Below the pieces are notes generated by a model. The model had not been told where the DNA came from. It worked only from the letters and a program-made list of their open reading frames with translations, and did not search any database. Made by a program: the position numbers and the translations under genes. DNA of 64,000 nucleotides from assembly GCF_004345245.1 (NCBI RefSeq), contig NZ_SLUQ01000004.1:310001-374000 (forward strand). Direction: 5' to 3'. The number at the start of each line of letters is the position of its first letter. Positions within the stretch are counted from its first letter, which is position 1. This stretch comes from Rhizobium sp. BK251 (GTDB lineage Bacteria; Pseudomonadota; Alphaproteobacteria; Rhizobiales; Rhizobiaceae). Shown piece by piece: positions 54,980-62,001 of this stretch.

Positions 54980-55437
54980 CGTTTTTGATCGGAACGTTAA
55001 TCGCCGTTAGCTGATGAGGTCTCCGCGCCGCATCGCAGGCTTCGAAGTGGTCGCTAACCAATCGCCGCGCAGGCAAACCGAAGTGCATCGAGAGGACGTC
55101 CGACCCCGCACCGCGTGCGGATCAACGCATTAAGTCTCGTCCGAACGCTATGAGGCAGAGCGGACGAGTTGCCGGCACTAGATATTGTGGCAGGCGACAG
55201 AAAGACGGAATGCAATCTAGGATTCGCAAGCGATTTCCGTCGCTTTGGGAGCCGGCCGCGGAATGCAGGCCGGATCCTTCAAGAGTTTCCAGCGAATAGA
55301 CAAGGGGTTAACACCAAAAGAGATTCAATGGGCTTGACTCGTTTTTGAGAAGCGGAGGAATCAGAGGTTGCAGCTTCGCTTCAAAATCCCGATTCAGCAT
55401 GTGGTGCCAGAATTCGCATCTGGATCAATATATAGCG

Positions 55438-55507
55438 GTGAACAAATCCTGAATCAGGCGGAGTCAGCGATTCGTCTCCGATTCGTTCGCAGACTGTTCC
55501 GATTCGT
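55438..55507 (+). repeat. Imperfect direct repeat, copy B, with a third CGATTCGT
   Basis: GTGAACAAATC (55438-55448) is followed at the same 29-base offset as in copy A by GCGATTCGT, three bases and CGATTCGTTC. CGATTCGT occurs at 55468, 55479 and 55500, spacings of 11 and 21, close to one and two helical turns. Confidence 0.7.
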
Positions 55508-55688
55508 GAATTGCCTTCAGGAATCGCGCTCCGGGATGGCGAAAATCGGCGACTTTTCCTGGCGATCGACAGGCTTTTTTGGATCGGCCCTTGCCTTTGC
55601 CCGCCGCGCTGGCCATGTGTTCTGAACTTTCATCCGGAAACAGCCGACTTGACCTGAGCCCTTCGCACACCCATCCTTGAACGTACGA

Positions 55689-58600
55689 ATGACCCTGACA
55701 TCTGAGACCAAGATATTGAGCGGTCGCGGCGTGACCGCGGTGCTCGGTCCGACAAATACCGGCAAGACGCATTATGCGATCGAGCGCATGGTGGCGCATG
55801 GCACCGGCGTGATCGGCCTGCCGCTTCGGCTGCTCGCCCGTGAGGTCTTTACCCGGGTGGTGGAGAAGGTGGGTGCCCATAATGTGGCGCTCGTCACCGG
55901 CGAGGAAAAAATTTCGCCCCCCAATGCGCGGTTTTCGGTCTGCACCGTCGAGGCCATGCCGCGCGAAACCCGCGCCTCCTTCGTGGCGATCGACGAGGTG
56001 CAGCTCGCCGGCGACCTCGAGCGCGGCCACATCTTCACCGACCGGATATTGCATCTGCGCGGCCGCGACGAGACGCTTCTTCTCGGGGCGGGCACCATGC
56101 GCCCGATCCTCGAGCATCTCCTGCCGGGCATCACGGTCGTCGAGCGGCCGCGTCTGTCGCAACTCTACTATGCCGGCCAGAAGAAGATCACACGCCTCCC
56201 GCAGCGCACTGCCATCGTCGCCTTTTCGGCTGACGAGGTCTATGCGATCGCCGAGCTGATACGTCGCCAGCGCGGTGGTGCCGCCGTCGTTCTCGGCGCG
56301 CTCAGCCCACGCACGCGCAACGCCCAGGTTGCCCTCTACCAGGCCGGAGACGTCGAATATCTCGTTGCGACCGATGCCATCGGCATGGGCCTCAACCTCG
56401 ACGTCGACCACGTTGCGTTCGCCCAGGACCGCAAATATGACGGCTATCAGTTCCGAAACCTGAACCCGGCCGAACTCGGGCAGATCGCCGGCCGCGCCGG
56501 ACGTCATCTGAAAGACGGGACCTTCGGCGTCACCGGCCAGGTCGACCCGTTCGACGACGAACTCGTGCATCGCATCGAGGCGCACGAGTTCGACAACGTC
56601 AAGGTGCTGCAATGGCGCACCAAGAATTTCGATTTCTCGTCCCTCTCCGCACTGCGACAAAGCCTTGAGGCACCTCCGCGGGTTGCCGGGCTGACACGCG
56701 CCCTTCCCGCGGTCGATCAGCAGGCGCTCGAGCACCTGTCGCATCATCCCGAAATCAAGGATCTTGCGACGACCCCGGAGCGCGTAGAAAAACTGTGGGA
56801 AGCCTGCGCTCTTCCCGACTATCGACGCATTGCGCCTGCACAACACGCCGATCTTATCTCCACCCTCTTTTCCGACCTCGTGCGGTATGGCACGGTGAAT
56901 GAGAACTTTTTGGCGGAGCAAGTGCATCGCGCAGATAGAACCGATGGCGAAATTGACACGCTTTCGGCGCGAATCGCGCAGATAAGGACCTGGACTTACG
57001 TGTCGAACCGGCCGAACTGGCTTGCCGATCCGACACACTGGCAGGAAAAGACGCGGGAAATCGAAGATCGATTGTCCGATGCGTTACATGAACGGTTGAC
57101 GAAACGCTTTGTTGATCGCAGGACATCTGTGCTCATGAAGCGCCTGAGAGAGAATGCGATGCTGGAAGCTGAAATCAGTGTGAATGGTGATGTCTTTGTG
57201 GAAGGACATCATGTGGGACAATTGACCGGGTTTCGGTTCACGCCCATCTCGGGCGCCGAGGGACCGGACGCGAAGGCTGTGCAGACCGCATCGCAGAAGG
57301 CGCTTGCCCTGGAATTCGAGGCGCGCGCTGCGCGTCTCCATGCCGCGGGCAATAGCGATCTGGCGATCAGCGCTGACGGCCTCGTCCGCTGGCTCGGCGA
57401 TCCGGTCGGCCGTTTGGCCGGAAGCGACCATATCATGCGCCCGCGCCTGATCCTCTTTGCCGATGAGCAGCTCACCGGCAATGCGCGCGATCATGTCGCC
57501 GCGCGGCTCGAACGCTTCGTCAATCATCATATCAGCACGGTCCTGAAGCCGCTCGACGACCTGTCGCGCGCCGAGGACCTGCAGGGGCTCGCCAAGGGGC
57601 TGGCTTTCCAGCTGGTCGAGAACCTCGGCGTTCTCTTCCGTCGCGACGTCACCGAGGAAGTGAAGTCGCTGGACCAGGATGCGCGCGCCTCGATGCGCCG
57701 TTATGGCGTGCGCTTCGGCGCCTACCACATCTTCGTGCCCGCGCTTCTGAAGCCGGCTCCGGCCGAGCTCATCACGCTGCTCTGGGCGCTGAAGAACGAC
57801 GGCCTCGACAAGCCGGGCTACGGCGATCTGATCCCGGTCCTTGCTGCCGGCCGCACGTCGGTCGTCACGGATCCGAGTTTCGAACGCACCTTCTACAAGC
57901 TTGCGGGATTCCGTTTCCTCGGCAAGCGGGCGGTGCGCATCGACATCCTTGAACGCCTGGCGGATATCATCCGTCCGTTGTTGCAGTGGAAGCCGGGCCA
58001 GGCCTCGCGTCCGGACGGTGCCTATGACGGCCGCCGCTTCACGACAACGACGGCAATGCTTTCGATCCTCGGCGCAACGCTGGAGGACATGGAAGAAATC
58101 CTCAAGGGCCTCGGCTATCGCGCCGACCAGGTGAAGGCCGAAGAGGCTTCGTCATTCCTCGCGCAGCAGGACGCGACCGCCGCCCCGGCCGCAACCGAGG
58201 CAGCCGAAGCTACCACGAGCGAAACGACCGAGCACGACGACGCCGACGCCGGCTCGGACGAGCCGGCCACCGAAATAGCTCCCGCACCTGTCGCAGAAGC
58301 CGCCTCTGCGGAAGCTGTCGCCCTCGAAGACACGGCGACTTCAGAGGTTGCTGCTGAAGAGATCGCCGAGCCAAAGCCGGTTCTTCTATGGCGCCTTGGC
58401 GGCCGCACCGACAACCAGCGTCAGGCGCGCGGCCCCGGCGATCGCCGCGGCCAGGGCCAGCAAGGCAATCGCCGCCATGGTGGCCAGGAAGGCGAAACCG
58501 CGCGCGAAGGGCGAGAAGGACGCGACGAGCGTTCCCAGCGCCCTGGCAGGGATGGCGGCAAGCCGCGTCATCAGGGCGGCCGCAACGAGCAGCAAGGTGA

Positions 58601-58766
58601 GCGGCAGGATCGGGGTGATCGCAAGGATCGCAACGACCGCAATGGCGGTCGTGGCAACTCGCAGCCCCTCCGCTTCGAGGCCAAGCCTCCGCGCAAGGAA
58701 AAGCCGATCGATCCGGATTCGCCCTTCGCCAAGCTCGCTGCGCTCAAGGAGCAGATGAAGAAGTAG
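55689..58766 (+). CDS. Suv3-like superfamily II RNA/DNA helicase
   Basis: A 1025-residue helicase resembling mitochondrial Suv3, the degradosome helicase. Motif I GPTNTGKTH (about residue 22), motif II in VAIDEVQLAGD (Asp-Glu-Val-Gln), motif VI-like QIAGRAGRHLKDGTFG. The last 120 residues are disordered and rich in Arg, Gly, Asp and Gln, a likely RNA-binding tail. The ATG at 55689 is preferred over a TTG four codons earlier. Codons around 56880-57235 are richer in A/T than the rest. The S4 protein gene follows 2 bp after the stop, suggesting a joint RNA-related role. Confidence 0.88.
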   Translation: MTLTSETKILSGRGVTAVLGPTNTGKTHYAIERMVAHGTGVIGLPLRLLAREVFTRVVEKVGAHNVALVTGEEKISPPNARFSVCTVEAMPRETRASFVAIDEVQLAGDLERGHIFTDRILHLRGRDETLLLGAGTMRPILEHLLPGITVVERPRLSQLYYAGQKKITRLPQRTAIVAFSADEVYAIAELIRRQRGGAAVVLGALSPRTRNAQVALYQAGDVEYLVATDAIGMGLNLDVDHVAFAQDRKYDGYQFRNLNPAELGQIAGRAGRHLKDGTFGVTGQVDPFDDELVHRIEAHEFDNVKVLQWRTKNFDFSSLSALRQSLEAPPRVAGLTRALPAVDQQALEHLSHHPEIKDLATTPERVEKLWEACALPDYRRIAPAQHADLISTLFSDLVRYGTVNENFLAEQVHRADRTDGEIDTLSARIAQIRTWTYVSNRPNWLADPTHWQEKTREIEDRLSDALHERLTKRFVDRRTSVLMKRLRENAMLEAEISVNGDVFVEGHHVGQLTGFRFTPISGAEGPDAKAVQTASQKALALEFEARAARLHAAGNSDLAISADGLVRWLGDPVGRLAGSDHIMRPRLILFADEQLTGNARDHVAARLERFVNHHISTVLKPLDDLSRAEDLQGLAKGLAFQLVENLGVLFRRDVTEEVKSLDQDARASMRRYGVRFGAYHIFVPALLKPAPAELITLLWALKNDGLDKPGYGDLIPVLAAGRTSVVTDPSFERTFYKLAGFRFLGKRAVRIDILERLADIIRPLLQWKPGQASRPDGAYDGRRFTTTTAMLSILGATLEDMEEILKGLGYRADQVKAEEASSFLAQQDATAAPAATEAAEATTSETTEHDDADAGSDEPATEIAPAPVAEAASAEAVALEDTATSEVAAEEIAEPKPVLLWRLGGRTDNQRQARGPGDRRGQGQQGNRRHGGQEGETAREGREGRDERSQRPGRDGGKPRHQGGRNEQQGERQDRGDRKDRNDRNGGRGNSQPLRFEAKPPRKEKPIDPDSPFAKLAALKEQMKK

Positions 58767-58768
58767 CC

Positions 58769-59173
58769 ATGGCCGACGAAAAACAGCCATCAACCGGTTC
58801 GCGCCAGCGTATCGACAAGTGGCTGTTCTTCGCCCGCATGCTCAAGTCGCGCTCGCTCGCACAGGCCCACATCCAATCGGGCCATGTGCGCATCAATGGC
58901 GAGCGCGCTCTGCAGCCGAGCCAGCAGGTCAAGGTCGGCGACCGGATCGAACTCGTGCTCGAGCGCCGCGATCTTGTTCTCGTCGTCCGCGCCCCCGGGA
59001 CACGACGTGGTCCTTTCGAAGAAGCACGGCTTCTCTACGAGGACCTGAGCCCCCCGCCGGATGAGACAAAACGCCTCACCCCCTACGAGCAGGCGACCCG
59101 CGCAGCTGGCGCCGGGCGCCCCACGAAGAAGGATCGCCGTGCCATCGACCGGCTGATCCCGGACGATGAATAG
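58769..59173 (+). CDS. S4-domain RNA-binding protein (Hsp15-like)
   Basis: A 134-residue protein with an S4 domain at residues 13-60 (RIDKWLFFARMLKSRSLAQAHIQSGHVRING), as in Hsp15/HslR, which rescues stalled 50S subunits carrying nascent chains after heat shock. The C terminus is basic and ends RAIDRLIPDDE. It begins 2 bases after the helicase stop, so the two form an operon. Confidence 0.9.
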   Translation: MADEKQPSTGSRQRIDKWLFFARMLKSRSLAQAHIQSGHVRINGERALQPSQQVKVGDRIELVLERRDLVLVVRAPGTRRGPFEEARLLYEDLSPPPDETKRLTPYEQATRAAGAGRPTKKDRRAIDRLIPDDE

Positions 59174-59399
59174 CAACCCGCTGCCGCTTTACCCCGCAGC
59201 ATGGAAAACTCTCCCCGTTTCCCGGCGATTTCGGGATTGTTTCTCCTTGAATTCAGCGGACAAAGCCGATACCTCACAAGCGATCCGCCGGAGGGCGCAT
59301 CGGCCCTGAAGGTCGTGTGCGCCGCATTCGGCCAAAAGGGAAAGGCGCGAGGTTCCAGCTTGCCCTTCCCGACACAAGAGATACGTCCTGGAGTGCTTC

Positions 59400-59738
59400 A
59401 TGACATATGTCGTGACCGACAATTGCATCCGCTGCAAATACACCGATTGCGTTGAAGTCTGCCCTGTCGACTGCTTCTACGAAGGCGAAAACTTCCTGGT
59501 TATTCATCCGGATGAATGCATAGATTGCGGCGTCTGCGAGCCGGAATGTCCTGCCGAGGCGATCAAGCCCGACACCGAGCCGGGTCTCGACAAGTGGCTG
59601 AAGGTCAATGCCGAATACGCCAGCATCTGGCCCAACATCACTGTCAAGCGCGATCCTTTGCCCGAGGCCAAGGAGATGGATGGCGAAGAGGGCAAGTTCG
59701 ACAAGTACTTCTCTCCGAACCCCGGTTCCGGCGATTGA
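59400..59738 (+). CDS. fdxA: Seven-iron ferredoxin
   Basis: A 112-residue FdxA-type ferredoxin binding a [3Fe-4S] and a [4Fe-4S] cluster. Cys pattern [17 protein letters not shown] (residues 9-25) and [12 protein letters not shown] (about 40-51), followed by the long C-terminal extension typical of bacterial 7Fe ferredoxins. GGAG is 7 bases before the ATG. It is an electron carrier; the partner is not evident here. Confidence 0.95.
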   Translation: MTYVVTDNCIRCKYTDCVEVCPVDCFYEGENFLVIHPDECIDCGVCEPECPAEAIKPDTEPGLDKWLKVNAEYASIWPNITVKRDPLPEAKEMDGEEGKFDKYFSPNPGSGD

Positions 59739-60145
59739 TATTTTCGTTTCCCTACGTTGCGTAATGCGGTAAATTAGGAAATAGTGAAGTGTAGTCGCAC
59801 ATATCTCTGAATGAGGCGTATGGTGCGCGGGTTGTTGCGCGCGCGACTCACTCAAACCAAATTATTGATTTCCTCATATTTTTATGGTAGGTTTTGGACA
59901 CTGATCCATTTGCGGCATGTTGCATGCCCCAAACCACCACGAAAGCAATAGACAAATCCGCACGCGGTTTCCGTGACATATCAAAGCCTTGAGTTGTCGG
60001 GTCTCTGATCGCGATAAGCGTGTTTGTTGTTGCCATATCTGGACGGACCAGGATGAGGTCACCCGACGGTACCCCCGTCTCATCCGGGCCTGACTGACCC
60101 GGCCCCGGCTTAGGCCGGGTGCGTAACAGGGAGTTTTTGAATCGA
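59739..60145. promoter_or_regulatory. Intergenic region fdxA-carD with structured leader
   Basis: A 407-bp gap, A/T-rich in its first half. Near carD it has two consecutive hairpins: GGATGAG/CTCATCC (60051-60085) and ACCCGGCC/GGCCGGGT (60097-60120). The second ends just before the ribosome site. A small palindrome (GGCATG-ttg-CATGCC) lies at 59914-59928. No convincing gene is present. Confidence 0.5.
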
Positions 60146-60715
60146 ATGACAACCCAGCAGAAAAAGCCTTCAGCACGTCATGGTTTCAAGACCGGCGAAG
60201 CAATCGTTTATCCGGCTCATGGCGTAGGCACCATCACCGCTATCGAAGAACAGGAAGTTGCGGGCATGAAGCTCGAGCTTTTTGTAATCGACTTCGAGAA
60301 GGACAAGATGCGCCTGAAGGTTCCCGTGGCAAAAGCCATGAGCATCGGCATGCGCAAGCTTTCCGAGACGGATTTCGTCGAACGCGCTCTAAAGGTCGTT
60401 CAGGGGAAAGCTCGCGTGAAGCGTACCATGTGGTCGCGCCGCGCTCAGGAATATGACGCCAAGATCAATTCAGGCGATCTGATTGCCATTGCTGAAGTTG
60501 TTCGCGATCTCTATCGCGCGGAAAATCAGCCAGAACAGTCCTATTCCGAGCGCCAGCTCTATGAAGCTGCCCTCGATCGCATGGCCCGCGAAATCGCAGC
60601 CGTGAACAAGATGTCCGAGACGGAAGCCGTACGCCTTGTCGAGACCAATCTCAACAAGGGTCCCAAGCGCGGCAAGGTCGTCGAGGAAGACGAATCCCAG
60701 GACGAAGCGGCCTGA
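60146..60715 (+). CDS. carD: CarD-family transcriptional regulator (CdnL-like)
   Basis: A 189-residue protein. The N-terminal RNA-polymerase-interacting Tudor-like domain starts after a short basic tail (GFKTGEAIVYPAHGVGTITAIEEQEV) and the C-terminal helical DNA-contact domain includes VKRTMWSRRAQEYDAKINSGD. CarD/CdnL proteins stabilise open promoter complexes, notably at rRNA promoters. GGGAG is about 12 bases before the ATG at 60146; a longer in-frame start is rejected. The acidic C terminus (EEDESQDEAA) is usual in alphaproteobacteria. Confidence 0.93.
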   Translation: MTTQQKKPSARHGFKTGEAIVYPAHGVGTITAIEEQEVAGMKLELFVIDFEKDKMRLKVPVAKAMSIGMRKLSETDFVERALKVVQGKARVKRTMWSRRAQEYDAKINSGDLIAIAEVVRDLYRAENQPEQSYSERQLYEAALDRMAREIAAVNKMSETEAVRLVETNLNKGPKRGKVVEEDESQDEAA

Positions 60716-60740
60716 TCTTTCCAGGACCAACTTCTTTGAA

Positions 60741-60769
60741 AACCCGGCCATCGAGCCGGGTTTTTCTTT
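60741..60769 (+). terminator. Rho-independent terminator of carD
   Basis: AACCCGGC pairs with GCCGGGTT (8 bp, 6-base loop) followed by TTTCTTT. The GGAAC of the next promoter starts directly after it. Confidence 0.9.
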
Positions 60770-60794
60770 GGAACTTTTCCCGAGCTGCTGCGTT
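60770..60794 (+). promoter_or_regulatory. EcfG/RpoE2-type promoter upstream of rpoH2
   Basis: GGAAC (60770-60774), 16 bases, then CGTT (60791-60794) is a full match to the alphaproteobacterial EcfG consensus. It lies about 290 bp before the rpoH2 ATG. rpoH2 of Sinorhizobium meliloti is known to be under RpoE2 control, which supports the reading. Confidence 0.75.
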
Positions 60795-60872
60795 TATTGA
60801 TCACATCTGCGGACCCGCGGCAGGAAACGCTCCCACGGCGGACCTGTTGGCCGTTGAACCTGAAATAGGACC

Positions 60873-60898
60873 GGAACATGCATTGCGATTCCGACCTT
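60873..60898 (+). promoter_or_regulatory. Second GGAAC-type promoter candidate before rpoH2
   Basis: GGAAC (60873-60877), 19 bases and TT (60897-60898). It lacks the CG before TT and is therefore weaker than the upstream site, but is nearer to the gene. Confidence 0.4.
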
Positions 60899-61084
60899 CT
60901 TCGTGATCCGAATATCCAATACGCACGCATGGTTTTTATCGAAACTGCGCTGACACCATAAATGGTTCGGGGGTCTTAGGGCTCCGATTGCATTTCACTT
61001 TTCAAGTACGTCCACGCAGCAATGTGCGGAAGCGTTTTCATGCGCCCGCATGGCTGTCCGTCGTCGGACAAGAAGGAGAATGGT

Positions 61085-61948
61085 ATGAAGAACATGTCCG
61101 CAGACCGGCGCATGATCAAGATTGCAATGGCCGCTCCTTATCTGGCCCGGGAAGAAGAGCACGATCTCGCCATCCGGTGGAAGGACCACGACGACAGGAA
61201 TGCACGCAACCGCATCGCCATGGCCCATATGCGGCTGGTGATCTCCATGGCCGGAAAGTTTCGCAATTTCGGGTTGCCGATGAGCGATCTCGTTCAGGAA
61301 GGCTATGTCGGCCTGCTCGAGGCTGCAGCTCGCTTCGAGCCCGAGCGCGACGTGCGCTTCTCCACCTATGCCAGCTGGTGGATCCGCGCGTCTATTCAGG
61401 ACTATATCCTGCGCAACTGGTCGATCGTTCGTGGTGGGACGAGTTCGGCCCAGAAGGCTCTTTTCTTCAATCTCCGCCGCCTGCGCGCCAAGCTCGCCCG
61501 TGGCGACAGCCAGCTGACCGTACAGTCGATCCACCAGGAGATCGCGGCGGCTCTTGGTGTCAGCCTCGCGGATGTGCAGACCATGGACGCGCGCCTTTCC
61601 GGCAATGACGCATCCCTGCAGGCGCCGTCTGTACTTGGCGACGCCGAGAGTGCCGAGCGCATGGACTTCCTCGTCAGCGACGATCCTCTTCCCGACGAAC
61701 AAGTCTCCAACATGATCGACGGAGAACGCCGCCGCAATTGGCTGGCCTCGGCGCTGAAGCACCTGAACGAGCGTGAGATGAAGATCATCAGCGCAAGGCG
61801 GCTCGCAGAAGACGGCGCAACCCTGGAGGAGCTCGGTGCCGACCTCGGCATTTCCAAGGAACGCGTGCGCCAGATCGAAAGCCGCGCTCTGGAAAAGCTT
61901 CGCTCCGCACTCGTATCGGCCGATCCGCAGATGGCTTCACACGCCTGA
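61085..61948 (+). CDS. rpoH2: RNA polymerase heat-shock-type sigma factor
   Basis: A 287-residue sigma-32 family protein. Region 2 includes MSDLVQEGYVGLLEAAARFEPERDVRFSTYASWWIRASIQDY in the usual order, the RpoH box is QKALFFNLRRLR, and the region 4 HTH is ATLEELGADLGISKERVRQIESRALEKL. AAGGAG lies 8 bases before the ATG at 61085, so the longer reading is rejected. The assignment to the rpoH2 paralogue rests on gene order and the GGAAC promoter. It would direct part of the oxidative and general stress response. Confidence 0.9.
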   Translation: MKNMSADRRMIKIAMAAPYLAREEEHDLAIRWKDHDDRNARNRIAMAHMRLVISMAGKFRNFGLPMSDLVQEGYVGLLEAAARFEPERDVRFSTYASWWIRASIQDYILRNWSIVRGGTSSAQKALFFNLRRLRAKLARGDSQLTVQSIHQEIAAALGVSLADVQTMDARLSGNDASLQAPSVLGDAESAERMDFLVSDDPLPDEQVSNMIDGERRRNWLASALKHLNEREMKIISARRLAEDGATLEELGADLGISKERVRQIESRALEKLRSALVSADPQMASHA

Positions 61949-61976
61949 GGCGGTGTCCCTTGCGCCCTTGAGACAC

Positions 61977-62001
61977 GAAAGCCCCGCCCAGCGGGGCTTT
62001 C
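61977..62001. terminator. Bidirectional terminator between rpoH2 and the M48 protease
   Basis: GAAAGCCCCGC pairs with GCGGGGCTTTC (11 bp, 3-base loop). It lies between two convergent genes and the arm ends give T-rich tails on either strand. Confidence 0.85.

Larger units (their letters stand above)
54778..55688. other. Gene-poor stretch with duplicated CGATTCGT blocks
   Basis: About 900 bp without a convincing gene of normal size. It contains two related blocks (54929-54979 and 55438-55488) described separately, a weaker third copy (GATTCGCAAGCGATT, 55221-55235), and three short reading frames that share an Ile-Arg-x-Arg-Phe core (for example 20 codons at 54952-55014). The end of the stretch must hold the helicase promoter. 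It could be decayed coding DNA, a regulatory cluster or an RNA gene. Confidence 0.5.

Noticed and set aside
54737..54988. 83-codon plus-strand frame over the DUF3309 promoter
   Set aside because: No good ribosome site, atypical residues and overlap with the GGAAC promoter; not supported.
54989..55014. Additional GGAAC motif as a stress promoter
   Set aside because: GGAAC is present but there is no TT at the 18-19 base distance and no downstream gene.
54929..55507. Replication origin or DnaA-box cluster reading of the CGATTCGT repeats
   Set aside because: The octamer does not resemble the DnaA box TTATCCACA, and no adjacent dnaA, parAB or repABC genes are present.
59914..59928. GGCATG-ttg-CATGCC palindrome as an operator
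   Set aside because: Short arms and an isolated position more than 200 bases from the carD start; too weak to assert as a regulatory site.
59874..60176. 100-codon minus-strand frame between fdxA and carD
   Set aside because: It overlaps the carD leader hairpins and start, has no ribosome site, and its composition looks non-coding.
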